Below are positions 46,918-56,774 of a stretch of DNA of 64,000 nucleotides, one piece after another. The stretch lies in the NCBI GenBank assembly GCA_013822275.1, contig PNKC01000005.1, positions 1-64,000 on the forward strand, given 5' to 3'. Both the position numbers and the translations under genes were made by a program. Origin of the DNA: Anaerolinea sp. GTDB taxonomy: Bacteria > Chloroflexota > Dehalococcoidia > Tepidiformales > Tepidiformaceae. How positions within the stretch are numbered: position 1 is the first letter of the stretch; the number at the start of each line of letters is the position of its first letter. The notes under the pieces were generated by a model that saw nothing but the letters and a program-made list of their open reading frames with translations, did not search any database and was not told the origin of the DNA.

Positions 46918-47637
46918 ATGGCGGGCACCACGCGGGCCAAGCGGCAACCACCAAAGGAAGCACCCAGGCCTCCCCGGCCGCACGCGCACAAGAAGCTGCA
47001 CGATGCTGGCTTGAGCCCGGGCAGCAGCAAGCTCGCGGCCCTCCAGCGCGCGCTTGGTAACCGGGCGGTCGCCCGGCTCGTGCAGCGCGAGGCAGCAAGC
47101 CCCGCCCAGCGCGACGCCCTGCTGCCGCTCGCCAGGCAACAGATGGAACAGGGCGCCCGGATGGCCCTGGCCAGCGCGGGGATGGCGGGCCAGCTGGCGA
47201 GCGGGCCGGTGAACATCCCGGGCGCGCTCGCCGCCGGAGTGGAGCCATCGGCGGCGGCTGCCCGGGCCATCCTGGCGAACCTGACCGCCGCCGGAAACCT
47301 GATCGACTCGGGTGTCGACATCTTCCAGCAGGTTGGCGGTGAGCTGGCTGACGTCGAGCACATGCTCCGTCTCCGCGCGCGCGTCAGCGATGCAATCTTC
47401 TGGCTGACCCAGATGGTCGCGGGGAACGCGGGTGCGGGGCCGCCCGCTGCTCAGGCGCTCATGGGCGTCCCCGCCGAATGGGCCCTGTACCAGGCGGGCG
47501 AGGCGCCGAACGTCGTCAAGGCGGCAACCACCGCCCCCGGCCCCCCGGCCGAAGCAGAGGCGCTGCAAGCCCAGGCCAGGAGCGCCGCGCTTAAGCCCCT
47601 GCTCGCCCCCCTCGGCGCGGCCCCAATCAGCCCGTAA
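46918..47637 (+). CDS. Protein with LQRxxGNRAVxRLxQR motif (eCIS/DUF4157-associated type)
   Basis: KLAALQRALGNRAVARLVQR near the N-terminus. Confidence 0.6.
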   Translation: MAGTTRAKRQPPKEAPRPPRPHAHKKLHDAGLSPGSSKLAALQRALGNRAVARLVQREAASPAQRDALLPLARQQMEQGARMALASAGMAGQLASGPVNIPGALAAGVEPSAAAARAILANLTAAGNLIDSGVDIFQQVGGELADVEHMLRLRARVSDAIFWLTQMVAGNAGAGPPAAQALMGVPAEWALYQAGEAPNVVKAATTAPGPPAEAEALQAQARSAALKPLLAPLGAAPISP

Positions 47638-47858
47638 CTGCCGCCGCTCTCTTCGCGGCACGAAGGCGCACAAACCGGGTTCGAAACCGCCTCCGTGCCC
47701 CCACCTCGTCCCGTGGGCACTACGCAACGCCTCCGTCGCGCAGGTAAACAGCCGGCCCTCCTCAAACTCCCGCGGGCCCCATGGTCCCAGCATCACGTAT
47801 TGACATTGGCTCGGCCGCCGGGCTACAGTCCCGCTCTCACTTCATAGGAGGCATAACA

Positions 47859-48215
47859 ATGGCTGACGCAGCGCTGTTTATCGGCTGGGGCGAAGTGGTT
47901 CGAGGCCGGGAGATGAAGGCACTCCAGGTCTTCAATGAAACACAGCAGTACTACGCCCGGCTCCAGCAGGCCGGGACGATCGAGAGTTTCGAAGCCGTCA
48001 TCCTCAACCCGCACGGCGGAGACCTGGTGGGGTTCATCCTCATCCGGGGCGACCAGGCAAAGCTCGATGCCTTGCGCGCCACTGAGGAGTTCCAGAAGAA
48101 CCAGACTCGGGCGCAGCTCATCGTGAACAACCTGGGCGTGATCCCGGCCGCGATCGGGGCGAGCCTCGCGACTGGCATGGCGACCTACGCGCAGGCGGTC
48201 CAGGAACTCGCCTAG
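47859..48215 (+). CDS. Hypothetical dimeric alpha/beta-barrel-like protein
   Basis: Strong AGGAGG ribosome-binding site; coherent ORF. Confidence 0.65.
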   Translation: MADAALFIGWGEVVRGREMKALQVFNETQQYYARLQQAGTIESFEAVILNPHGGDLVGFILIRGDQAKLDALRATEEFQKNQTRAQLIVNNLGVIPAAIGASLATGMATYAQAVQELA

Positions 48216-48328
48216 CGCTCAGCCGAGTGCCGCTGGGCAGTGACGGCCGAACCGGTGTACCGTAACGCCGTTCGTATTCTGGCCTGACGCAGCGGTGACA
48301 ACATGACGATTCTCGGCCCTGTAGCCTC

Positions 48329-49066
48329 ATGAGGGGCGGCCGCAAATTCGCGAGGGAGTTGCGCCGCTACGACTGGGACGCCATCGTCGGTATCGTCGCG
48401 GCCGGGGCCGCCCTGATTCTTCACTTGCTCCGCATCATTGAGCAGGAAGTGCTGCTGACGATTGGGCTCGTCCTCCTCGCCCTGCTTCTTATCCGCGATC
48501 TCCGCCGGGAAGAGCGTGACGAGCGCCTCGAGGAAATCGTAGCCCGTACCGAGGCTGGGATCGCGAGGCTCCACGCCTTCATTACGCCACCCGACGCCGT
48601 GCTCTTCGGGCCGCGGCAGCTCCGCGCCAAGGGCGAAGCGTTCGCCTCGCAGGCGAGGGGTGAGATGGTCTGGTTCAACGTCTGCCTGTTGATGTTCCGG
48701 CCACAGTCGCTGTTCGACGCGCTGCTCCGGCCCGCCATCGAAAACCCCGCCGTGAAGAGCATCCAGTTCGTGCTGGATGAGAGTGAGCGCGAACGTTGGC
48801 GCGACGATGTGATCCCAAAGGCAGAAAAGTGCGCGGGATACGAACGGCTGCTCGAACCGCGCTGGCGCACACTCCGGGAATCCGTCTCGTTCATCCTTGC
48901 CGATACCGCGGCCGGCCAGACGGAAGCACCGTTGAGCTTCTGGGGCGAGCCATTCATGTCGCGCACCACGGCGCAGGACATTCCGCGCTACATCTTCGAG
49001 GTGCAGGGCCACTCCGAGCTTATCCCGCGGCTGGTCGAACTGGAGCGCAGCTACCGGGGCAGGTAG
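48329..49066 (+). CDS. Hypothetical protein with N-terminal TM hairpin
   Basis: TM segments at residues ~19-58, soluble C-terminus. Confidence 0.6.
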   Translation: MRGGRKFARELRRYDWDAIVGIVAAGAALILHLLRIIEQEVLLTIGLVLLALLLIRDLRREERDERLEEIVARTEAGIARLHAFITPPDAVLFGPRQLRAKGEAFASQARGEMVWFNVCLLMFRPQSLFDALLRPAIENPAVKSIQFVLDESERERWRDDVIPKAEKCAGYERLLEPRWRTLRESVSFILADTAAGQTEAPLSFWGEPFMSRTTAQDIPRYIFEVQGHSELIPRLVELERSYRGR

Positions 49067-49123
49067 GCCGCGAACCGGGGCTCGCACAGCGCAGGTGCGC
49101 AGGGAACTACGGTAGCGGGGCCG

Positions 49124-50128
49124 TCAGTCCGTCCCTGGCGGCAGGTCCTCCGCCCGCGCGACCGGGAAGAAGTGGCGGTGGTGCGCGCCCGTTATCTCGT
49201 ACGCTGCGGTGCCTTCGCGGCCGTCGTCCGTGCGGACAACCATGTGCTGCTGGCCGCCGCCCATTTGGCCGTAACGTGCGTGCCAGCGCCCGTGGCCTTC
49301 GATGCGGAACGAGCGGCCATCTTCCAGCGCGGCGGTCACCAGGCCCTCGAGCCCGGCTACCTTCTCTCCGTCACGCTCGTAGCTCACGCGGGCGCCGGCG
49401 TCATCCGTCCAGTGGAGGTCGTGCGTGAATTCGACCACCTGGACGGGTTCGCTCATACCGGCCGGGGCCCAGTAGCCATCCATATAGACACGGTGGCCGT
49501 TGGCGTACTCCCAGTTCCAGATGCCCAGCATCCCATCGGGCAGCTGGATGGCGAGCCACATCCACATCGGGCAGCGGCGGTGGTCGCGAATCCCCCAGGA
49601 GTGGTCGCGCTGGCCCCACCAGTCGCGCACCTGGACCGTCTTGCCGCCATGCGTGTAGCTGCCGTTGAAACGCCCGGACTGGATCATGTGGCTCTGGTCC
49701 CAGATCGTCTCGCTGCCCCGCTTCATCGTCCCGCGCCGAAGCCCGCACTCGCGCGTCCGCGCCGTGAACGTGATGTCCAGCCCGACCGGTGACGCGGCCG
49801 GGTCGACCCACAGCTTCACCGTCTTGTACGGCTCGGTAATGTCGATGCGCACCGGCCCGACGGCCATGGTGTGGGGGTCGCCGTCGTAGGGACGCCCGTG
49901 GCGCAGCATCACCAGCTTGCCGTCCAGGCGGCACATCTGCAGCGAATCCATCTCCTCCCGCCGGGGGAAGTGCGCCAGCGTCAGGATCAGCACATCGCCC
50001 TCGCCGGACTCCGGGTGCATGACGAAGAACAGGCTCTCCCGCCAGTGCTCCGGAAACGTCGCGACGTTCGGCAGCGGCTCGGGGATCTGGTGGTAGAAGA
50101 ACTCGTCAGCAGGCGTAAGGCGTGGCAT
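49124..50128 (-). CDS. Hydroxyneurosporene/AttH-like (lipocalin-like) protein
   Basis: DWWGQRDHSWGIRDHRRCPMWMWLAIQL. Confidence 0.7.
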   Translation of the reverse strand: MPRLTPADEFFYHQIPEPLPNVATFPEHWRESLFFVMHPESGEGDVLILTLAHFPRREEMDSLQMCRLDGKLVMLRHGRPYDGDPHTMAVGPVRIDITEPYKTVKLWVDPAASPVGLDITFTARTRECGLRRGTMKRGSETIWDQSHMIQSGRFNGSYTHGGKTVQVRDWWGQRDHSWGIRDHRRCPMWMWLAIQLPDGMLGIWNWEYANGHRVYMDGYWAPAGMSEPVQVVEFTHDLHWTDDAGARVSYERDGEKVAGLEGLVTAALEDGRSFRIEGHGRWHARYGQMGGGQQHMVVRTDDGREGTAAYEITGAHHRHFFPVARAEDLPPGTD

Positions 50129-50187
50129 GGCGCGGCTCCGAGGGAGGGTTGGCGGGGAGTGTGGGCCGGGGCGGAGGCGCCCCGATG

Positions 50188-50523
50188 TCACTTGGACTGG
50201 GACCTGGCGATGCGTGTCATCACGCGTCTACCTATTTCCGCCATGACCTCGTCATTCACGACCGCCAGCATCGCATATCGACCCGGGCGACCGGGAAGAG
50301 GAATCCAATGTGCAAGGAGACCGTTGCTCACTTCGAGTATGTGCCCCTTGTACTTGAGGCCAAACGCTTCGCCTTCTCGATACGGCTTGCCACGCTTGAG
50401 TATTGTCGACTGAAAGGCCACAGCGTCGGGCGCCAACGCCTGCACCACGTCCGGGGAAAGGTCCTCACCCGTGCTGTGGGCGGCATCCTGGGCAATCGCC
50501 TTCTTGAGCTTGTCTTCGTTCAT
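50188..50523 (-). CDS. Hypothetical protein
   Basis: Open frame with RBS-like context. Confidence 0.5.
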   Translation of the reverse strand: MNEDKLKKAIAQDAAHSTGEDLSPDVVQALAPDAVAFQSTILKRGKPYREGEAFGLKYKGHILEVSNGLLAHWIPLPGRPGRYAMLAVVNDEVMAEIGRRVMTRIARSQSK

Positions 50524-50729
50524 TCGCCAGAGTGTACCCCGATCACGACCACCGCTACCACGTCCCTTTGGGATCCGCCTTCTGAGGGAAAGCCGTAGCC
50601 CGGGGAGGTCGACCACCAAGCGCTTGCGTTCCCATTCCGCACATCCCATCCTGTGCCTCGTCGCCCGCCGCGCCGGGGCCGACCTTCTTCCCGGAGCCCC
50701 GGGGCCGCCACCGGCTGAGGAGGCACTAG

Positions 50730-51389
50730 ATGGAAAACCCAGAAGCGTTCTTCGCACGCATTCGAAGAGAGGTTTCGATCGCCTTCGAGCAAAGTGACAT
50801 TCGGAAACGCCAAACTGACCTGGGCGAGAGCTGGAACTACTCGATCTGCGGGCTTCCGTTGCGGCCACGAAAACCCCTGCTCCTCGGCTTGAAGTGGGGG
50901 GCAGACAGCGCAATCCGTCACGCCCCGCAGGACACCATGCCGACCTCGTCGGCTTATTCAAGTGTGGTGCGCTATCCTTTCATTGATCGCTCACTGCCGT
51001 ATCTGGCCAGATACTTCGGTTCGTTGGAACAAAGCAACTACCTGAACGTGTTGCCATTCCGTGCGCCCGACCTCTCCTACTTGACCCCTCGTGATTGGGA
51101 CCTTGGCATCGGGGCATTCTTCGCGCCGGTCATGGAATACCTTCGGCCACCGCTTACTTTGATTCTCGGCACGACGGCCGTGAACCAGATGGCTCCCCAT
51201 GTCCGACTCGAGTACTCGACCGTATCGGTGACAAGCAACGCGAAGAATGTGAACGCACATGTTGGCGTAATAGTCGGGTCCGGAGCCCGCCACCCGTTCA
51301 TCGCCTTGCCCCACCCAAACAACCGTCTAACGGGCGATGCACGGTCGCGTATCTGGGCAGCCGCCTTCGAAGCCGCAAGCACTCACTAG
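50730..51389 (+). CDS. Hypothetical protein in lower-GC accessory block
   Basis: Coherent 219-aa ORF. Confidence 0.6.
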   Translation: MENPEAFFARIRREVSIAFEQSDIRKRQTDLGESWNYSICGLPLRPRKPLLLGLKWGADSAIRHAPQDTMPTSSAYSSVVRYPFIDRSLPYLARYFGSLEQSNYLNVLPFRAPDLSYLTPRDWDLGIGAFFAPVMEYLRPPLTLILGTTAVNQMAPHVRLEYSTVSVTSNAKNVNAHVGVIVGSGARHPFIALPHPNNRLTGDARSRIWAAAFEAASTH

Positions 51390-51404
51390 CCAGGGGGTCA
51401 AACA

Positions 51405-51830
51405 GTGACAAGCAAACGAGCCAACCAGGCTTTGTATCCAATCGCGAAAGCGTATACGCGGGCGGTCGAGAACGATGACGGTGCACATCCCGTTCAACTA
51501 GCGGCTGACTGCATCCCGGCGCAACTCATCGACCGCGGCCTGCTTACTACGGCGAAGGATCTCTACGACTACTCGGTCTGTGCCTACGATGCGTCGGACA
51601 CGCCGCTGATGCTCTCCGACCCTGTCGGAGTAGCGCATTGGATCATCTTCGAGAATGTCTACTTTAGGGGAGACCATGGCTGCCACCCGGAAAACGCCGA
51701 TATATCGAAGGCTGTCCGGGCTGGGTTTCGCGAGAAGCCGGGGCGTAACGATCAAAGACGCGCGAAGGAGTTGTGGACAGTCGTGTCTGGTCTTTGGGGC
51801 ACGCCGCCCACTGCTGACTCGCCGCGCTGA
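51405..51830 (+). CDS. Hypothetical protein in lower-GC accessory block
   Basis: Coherent ORF 15 nt downstream of the previous gene. Confidence 0.5.
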   Translation: MTSKRANQALYPIAKAYTRAVENDDGAHPVQLAADCIPAQLIDRGLLTTAKDLYDYSVCAYDASDTPLMLSDPVGVAHWIIFENVYFRGDHGCHPENADISKAVRAGFREKPGRNDQRRAKELWTVVSGLWGTPPTADSPR

Positions 51831-51880
51831 TACCCGGCCACACCAAACCTTCGTGTTGGCGAACTACCAAAGCCCGTCTC

Positions 51881-52084
51881 TTACGCCCAGACGGCGAAGA
51901 TGACGAAGTCTGCGGGGTCGTTGTGGTCGCCGGTATCGAGGAGGACCTTGCGGCCGGCAGCCATGGAGGCGACGGCGTCCAGGCTGACTTTGGTGGTGGT
52001 GATGGTCTGGGGGGCGGAGCCTTCCAGGCGGATGGTGGCCGTCGGCGAGGACCAGGCGGCGATGACGCCGCGGAGGACGCTCAT
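51881..52084 (-). CDS. Small phage tail-locus protein
   Basis: MSVLRGVIAAWSSPTATIRLEGSAPQTITTTKVSLDAVASMAAGRKVLLDTGDHNDPADFVIFAVWA downstream of the tail hub gene. Confidence 0.6.
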   Translation of the reverse strand: MSVLRGVIAAWSSPTATIRLEGSAPQTITTTKVSLDAVASMAAGRKVLLDTGDHNDPADFVIFAVWA

Positions 52085-52100
52085 GGCGCCCTCCGCGGGC

Positions 52101-52135
52101 GAGTGCTGAGTGCTGAGTTCTGAGTGCTGAGTGTG
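52101..52135. repeat. Heptanucleotide tandem array (GAGTGCT GAGTGCT GAGTTCT GAGTGCT GAGTGTG)
   Basis: Five 7-nt units between the two tail-type genes. Confidence 0.95.
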
Positions 52136-52142
52136 GCGGGCA

Positions 52143-54170
52143 TCAGAGGCCTCCGAGGGTGTAGGTGGACTCGTAGGTGGAGGGCGACCTGGCGCCCCCC
52201 CGGCGGTCCTTCCCGCCGAAGGATCTTCGATATTCCCAGGCGAGGGCGATGATGCGCGCTTTGCGCGCGGTGACGCCGAGGAGGGGGGCGGTGATGCTGA
52301 GGACGTCGAAGAGTTCCTGGCCGGCGTGAAGCGGGCAGCGGAGCTCGCCCTGGTCGTCCAGGACGGCCTCGCGCCTGGCCGCGTTAGCGGCGTAGGCGTT
52401 GGCTTTGGCGTCGGTGGTGGCGTCCTGGCTGCGGACGACGCGCAAGCGGGGGCCATGCTGGTAGAGCTCGGCGAGGGCGACGCTGTCGGCGTAGCGGTCC
52501 GGGCCCTGGAGGCGGAGCCAGTTGGCGATCGCCGGCGAATCGGAGAGGCGAAGGCTGACGATGGGGTGTTCGCCGGCGGCGCCGTAGCTGGCGTCCGTGG
52601 CGTCGCCGGCGGCCAGGGGGCGGACGGTGAGGCCGACGCCGGGGCGGAGGAAGTCCGAGGCGACGGAGAGGAGGCGCTCGGCGACGGATGCGCCGGTCTC
52701 GCCGGCGGCGATGGCGAAGGCGGGCTGGAAGGTTGTCCAATCGCTGGAGCCCGAGCCGGTGACGGGGACGCCGGCGCGGGCACAGAGGCGGGCGAAGATG
52801 GCGCCGCGGGTCATGGCGGCGGCGGCGGTCTGCCAGGCCTGGGGGGCGCGCCAGTGGGCGAGGGCTTCCCAGGGGCCTGTTGCATCCAGGGTGACGGTGG
52901 ATCTGCCGTCTCTGAGGCCGTAGGAGAGGCGAGAGACGGTGAGATCGTGGAGGACGCCGAACTGTGGCGCGCCAGCGGCGCCGCTGGCGTAGCCGGGCGA
53001 GACGGCGACCGAGCCCCCGGCGAGGAGGGCCGGGAAATTGGCGTTTGGGGCGCCGTTCAAGAGGCCGTCGTGGTTGGCGAGCTCGATGGTGCAGCTGGTG
53101 CCGCGGTGGTCCTGGCGGAAGCGGCAGCTGAGGACGCGGCTGGTGAGTGACTGCGAGGCGGGGCGCGGGGCTGACCAGACGCCGGAGGGCGTGGTCGCCC
53201 AGGCGGCGCCGCTGGCGGCCGCGAGGGCGAGGCCGAAGGCGCTGGCGGCTTCGTGGGGGGCGGGTTCCGCCCAATCGGCGCTGATGCCGGAGCCGTGGGG
53301 CGGGTGGGTGAGATAGGCGCGGTTGGCGGCGACTGGGCCGGCTTCTTTGTGGGCGAAGGCGGCGCGGATATCGATGCCGAGCATGATGAGGGCGGGGCCG
53401 GCGTAAGAGATGCTTGATAGGGAGTCGCTTTCGGCGACGGAGACGAGGGAGCCCCAGGCGTTAGGGGGGAAGTTGCCATCGCCCATGATGCAGCCCCAGA
53501 CGCGTTTATGGGTGGTGGTGACGGCGGTGCCGGTGATGAGGAGCTGGAAGTCGCCGCCGTCGTGGGTGGCGGCGACGCCGGTGAGGGAGGCGACGTTGCC
53601 GCCCTGGGTCCAGGCGGTGCCGGCGCCGGCCCAGACGCCCGATGTACGTCTTAAGCGTTTGAGGGTTGTGGTGGTTCCGAGGGTAAAGAAGAGGCAGGCG
53701 TCGCCGGCGGGGTTGTAGGCGGCGGCGAGGGAGCCGATGGCGGAGGCCTCGGTGACGATGGTGGTGGCGGCGGCCCAGGAGGCGCCGTTGTCGGTGGATA
53801 TCCGGACCTTGAGGGTGAGGCCGGCGTTGTCGACGTAGGCGAGGAGGAGCTCGCCTGTCTTGCTGGCGAGGGCGACGCCGGTGCCGGCGCTGACGGCTGC
53901 GAGGTTAGTCCAGGAGGAGTAGGTGGAGCCGGAGCCGGGGGAGGTGACGCGGGAGAGGAAGAGGGTACCGGCGTCGTTGCGGGCGCGGACGAGGGAGCCG
54001 TCGTTGGCGATCGCCAGGGCGTGGGGGGAGTCGTTTTCGGCGCCGGAGTAGTACCTGGTCCAGCGGAGGATTTCGGAGCCGAAGCGGGCAGCGGAGGCAG
54101 TGACGGCGAGGACGGGGACGCGGTTGGTCTGCTTCTGGTGGGCCTCCAAAGATGACGCGATGGGGATCAT
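52143..54170 (-). CDS. Phage tail/baseplate-hub-like protein with N-terminal sialidase-like repeats
   Basis: KVRISTDNGASWAAATTIV Asp-box-like; C-term LRLQGPDRYADSVALAELYQHGPRLRVVRSQDATTDAKANAYAANAARREAV. Confidence 0.7.
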   Translation of the reverse strand: MIPIASSLEAHQKQTNRVPVLAVTASAARFGSEILRWTRYYSGAENDSPHALAIANDGSLVRARNDAGTLFLSRVTSPGSGSTYSSWTNLAAVSAGTGVALASKTGELLLAYVDNAGLTLKVRISTDNGASWAAATTIVTEASAIGSLAAAYNPAGDACLFFTLGTTTTLKRLRRTSGVWAGAGTAWTQGGNVASLTGVAATHDGGDFQLLITGTAVTTTHKRVWGCIMGDGNFPPNAWGSLVSVAESDSLSSISYAGPALIMLGIDIRAAFAHKEAGPVAANRAYLTHPPHGSGISADWAEPAPHEAASAFGLALAAASGAAWATTPSGVWSAPRPASQSLTSRVLSCRFRQDHRGTSCTIELANHDGLLNGAPNANFPALLAGGSVAVSPGYASGAAGAPQFGVLHDLTVSRLSYGLRDGRSTVTLDATGPWEALAHWRAPQAWQTAAAAMTRGAIFARLCARAGVPVTGSGSSDWTTFQPAFAIAAGETGASVAERLLSVASDFLRPGVGLTVRPLAAGDATDASYGAAGEHPIVSLRLSDSPAIANWLRLQGPDRYADSVALAELYQHGPRLRVVRSQDATTDAKANAYAANAARREAVLDDQGELRCPLHAGQELFDVLSITAPLLGVTARKARIIALAWEYRRSFGGKDRRGGARSPSTYESTYTLGGL

Positions 54171-54231
54171 GCGGCGCAGCGTCGGGGTGGCGGGCCGCAG
54201 CTCCAACACCCGGTTGGCACAGCGTTCTTGA

Positions 54232-54421
54232 ACCACCGAGGCCCCGAGAGTCTTGGAGGGGCGATGATCCCGGCCAACGACGTTCGCGCGTGCCGGCCGT
54301 CGTGCGGTGATCGAGTTCCGTTGAGGTCACCGAGGGACCTTCCCGAGAACTTCGTGCCCCTTCGTGCCTTCGCGGCTTGGTGTCCTCAACCACAAGACCA
54401 ACCTTGTTGTCTCGGTGGTCC
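54232..54421. repeat. MITE-like element, octamer array in reverse orientation
   Basis: TTGAACCACCGAGGCCCCGAGAG ... CTTCGTGCCCCTTCGTGCCTTCGCGGCTTGGTGTCCTCAA ... TTGTCTCGGTGGTCC. Confidence 0.8.
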
Positions 54422-54501
54422 GGCTGCCAGTTTGAAATGCCGCGCCATTCCTGCGATCGTTCCCCCGCCCGGCGGCCCAATGAGCCGGGCGAGGTAGGCA
54501 A

Positions 54502-56751
54502 ATGACGGCAACCAGAGAAAGCTCGACCACCACCCTCCCGGCGCTTGATGGCGCCTTCACCATCCGGCGCGACGCCTGGGGCATTGCCCATGTGGAGGCG
54601 TCAACGTTCAAAGACGCGATCTTCGCGCAGGGCTTCGCCGCCGCGCAGGATCGGCTCTGGCAGATGGAGTACGACCGCCTGCGGGCCGTGGGCCGTTGGT
54701 CTGAGGCCGCCGGTAAGGCCGGGATTGCGGCCGATGTCGTGGCCCGCCGGCTCAACCTCGGCGCCGCCGCCCGCGCGGACGTTGAGGTGATGGGCGCCGA
54801 GACGCGGATGTTGTTCGAGGCCTATGCGGCGGGCGTGAACGCCTTCCTCGCATCAGGCGAAGCGCTGCCGCCCGAATACGTGCTCACGGGCATCAATCCC
54901 GAGCCGTGGGAGCCGTGGCACTCGGTGGCGCTTTTCAAAATCCGGCACATCCTCATGGGGCTCTGGCAAACCAAGATGGCGCTCGGCGGCCTGCGGGCGC
55001 GCATCGGCGCCGAACGCTGGGCGGAACTACGGTTCCTTCCGCCTCTCGGCAGCGCTGTCATCCTCCCTCCCGGCGGGCAGGCTAGAGAACTCTTCGACCA
55101 CGCGAACAGCGAAATCGGGGCGGCGGCCCAGCACCTCGGGTTCCTCGCGGAGGTCGACGCCGGTTCAAACTCGTGGGCCGTCCACGGCTCCCGCACAACC
55201 ACCGGCAAGCCCGTCATCTGCAATGACTCCCACCGCGCCCTCGATGTCCCCAACGCCTACTGGCAGGTACATCTCCGCTGCCCCGAATCCGACGTCTCCG
55301 GCGCGACCTTCGCCGGTTTCCCCGGCTTTCCGCACTTCGGTTTCAACGGCCACGTCGCCTGGAACATCACGCATACCCAGGCGGACTACCAGGACCTCTA
55401 CGTGGAGCGGTTCGAAGGGCCCAACGGCGAACGCTACCTCAGCATCGACGGCTGGAAGGACGCCGAGCGCAGCACGGAGACTATCACCGTCCGCGGGGGC
55501 GAGGACGTCACCGTCGATTGCTGGCGGACGGCGCATGGACCGGTGGTCCACGGCGACCCCGCCCGGGGGTTCGGCATCAGCCTGCGGTACACCGCGAACG
55601 ACGGCGCGAAGCCGGCCTTCGAATGTCTCGCGCCGATGCTCCGCGCCAGGACGGTCGAGGAGTTGTTCGAGGCCCAGCGGGATTGGGTCGACCCGGTGAA
55701 CAACCTTGTCGCGGGGGACAGCTTGGGCAACATCGGCTTCATGGTGCGTGGCGAACTTCCCATCCGGCCAACCACGGCGGCGCGGCTCATCCCCGTGCCG
55801 GGCTGGACGGGCGAATACGAGTGGCAGGGGAGCGTCCCCTTCGAAGAGCTCCCCCGTTCCGTCAACCCGCCGGAGGGCTTTATCGCCACCGCGAACCAGC
55901 GCGTGATCGACGGCGACGAGCCGTACATCAGCGAGATGTTCGCCCCGCCGGGGCGGGCGGACCGGCTGGCGGAGTTGCTGAAGGACACCGGCACGCTCTC
56001 GCCGGAGACGATCGCCTCCTGGCAGGGCGATACCACCTCCGTCCCGGCGCGAGCGTGGGCAAAGTTCCTGGCGGGCAACGAAACCTTCGCAGGCGACGCC
56101 GAGCAGGCGCGAATGATGCTCACGGCCTGGGACGGCAACCTGCGCGGCGACCGGCCGGAAGGGCTGGTGTATGCGCTCTTCCGCCGCTTCATCTTGCGCG
56201 AGATCTTCGTCGCGATCGTGGGCGAGGACACCTGGGCCTGGCTGACTTCGGAGGCGAACCCGGGACTCGGTCGCGTGGTAACGGGCCTCGCGAGCGCGGT
56301 TGGGGCGGGCCTCGCGTCGGGCTCACCGCCACCCGGGGAGAAGCCCTGGCCGCTGGTGCTGGAACCAGCGCTGCGCGCCGCCTGGGAATCCGCGGTGGCG
56401 GCGTCCTCCGGCGCGGACCCCGGCCAATGGCGCTGGGACGCCCGGCACGCCACCGGCAGTCCACATCCTCTCGCGGCCGCGTTTCCGCGCGAAGCGGAGT
56501 GGCTCAACCCGCCCTCCACGGCGGTCGGCGGCGACGGCGACACCCTCCAGGCGGCGGGCTACGGCCTCAGCGGCCGCAACGACTTCGTCATCACGCTGCT
56601 CTCGGTCTACCGCCAGGTCGTGGACTTCGCGGCTCCGGAAACCGCCTCATACGTTGTGCCCGGGGGCGCCAGCGGCAACCCGGAGAGCCCGCACTACGCG
56701 GATCAACTGTCGCTGTGGCAGCGCCACGAACGGGTGCCGATGGGGCGGTAG
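54502..56751 (+). CDS. Penicillin acylase family (S45) protein
   Basis: AFAQGFAAAQDRLWQMEYDRL-type N-terminus; GSNSWAVHGSRTTTGKPVICNDSHRAL. Confidence 0.95.
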   Translation: MTATRESSTTTLPALDGAFTIRRDAWGIAHVEASTFKDAIFAQGFAAAQDRLWQMEYDRLRAVGRWSEAAGKAGIAADVVARRLNLGAAARADVEVMGAETRMLFEAYAAGVNAFLASGEALPPEYVLTGINPEPWEPWHSVALFKIRHILMGLWQTKMALGGLRARIGAERWAELRFLPPLGSAVILPPGGQARELFDHANSEIGAAAQHLGFLAEVDAGSNSWAVHGSRTTTGKPVICNDSHRALDVPNAYWQVHLRCPESDVSGATFAGFPGFPHFGFNGHVAWNITHTQADYQDLYVERFEGPNGERYLSIDGWKDAERSTETITVRGGEDVTVDCWRTAHGPVVHGDPARGFGISLRYTANDGAKPAFECLAPMLRARTVEELFEAQRDWVDPVNNLVAGDSLGNIGFMVRGELPIRPTTAARLIPVPGWTGEYEWQGSVPFEELPRSVNPPEGFIATANQRVIDGDEPYISEMFAPPGRADRLAELLKDTGTLSPETIASWQGDTTSVPARAWAKFLAGNETFAGDAEQARMMLTAWDGNLRGDRPEGLVYALFRRFILREIFVAIVGEDTWAWLTSEANPGLGRVVTGLASAVGAGLASGSPPPGEKPWPLVLEPALRAAWESAVAASSGADPGQWRWDARHATGSPHPLAAAFPREAEWLNPPSTAVGGDGDTLQAAGYGLSGRNDFVITLLSVYRQVVDFAAPETASYVVPGGASGNPESPHYADQLSLWQRHERVPMGR

Positions 56752-56774
56752 GGGGCTGCGCCGCTACGGTGCAA

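Noticed and set aside
48329-49066. Membrane-anchored TIR or PLD defence effector
   Set aside because: TM hairpin plus soluble domain is suggestive but no HKD or TIR motif could be identified.
52131-53150. 339-aa Gly/Ala/Asp-rich plus-strand ORF
   Set aside because: Antisense of the tail hub gene; repetitive composition due to codon bias.
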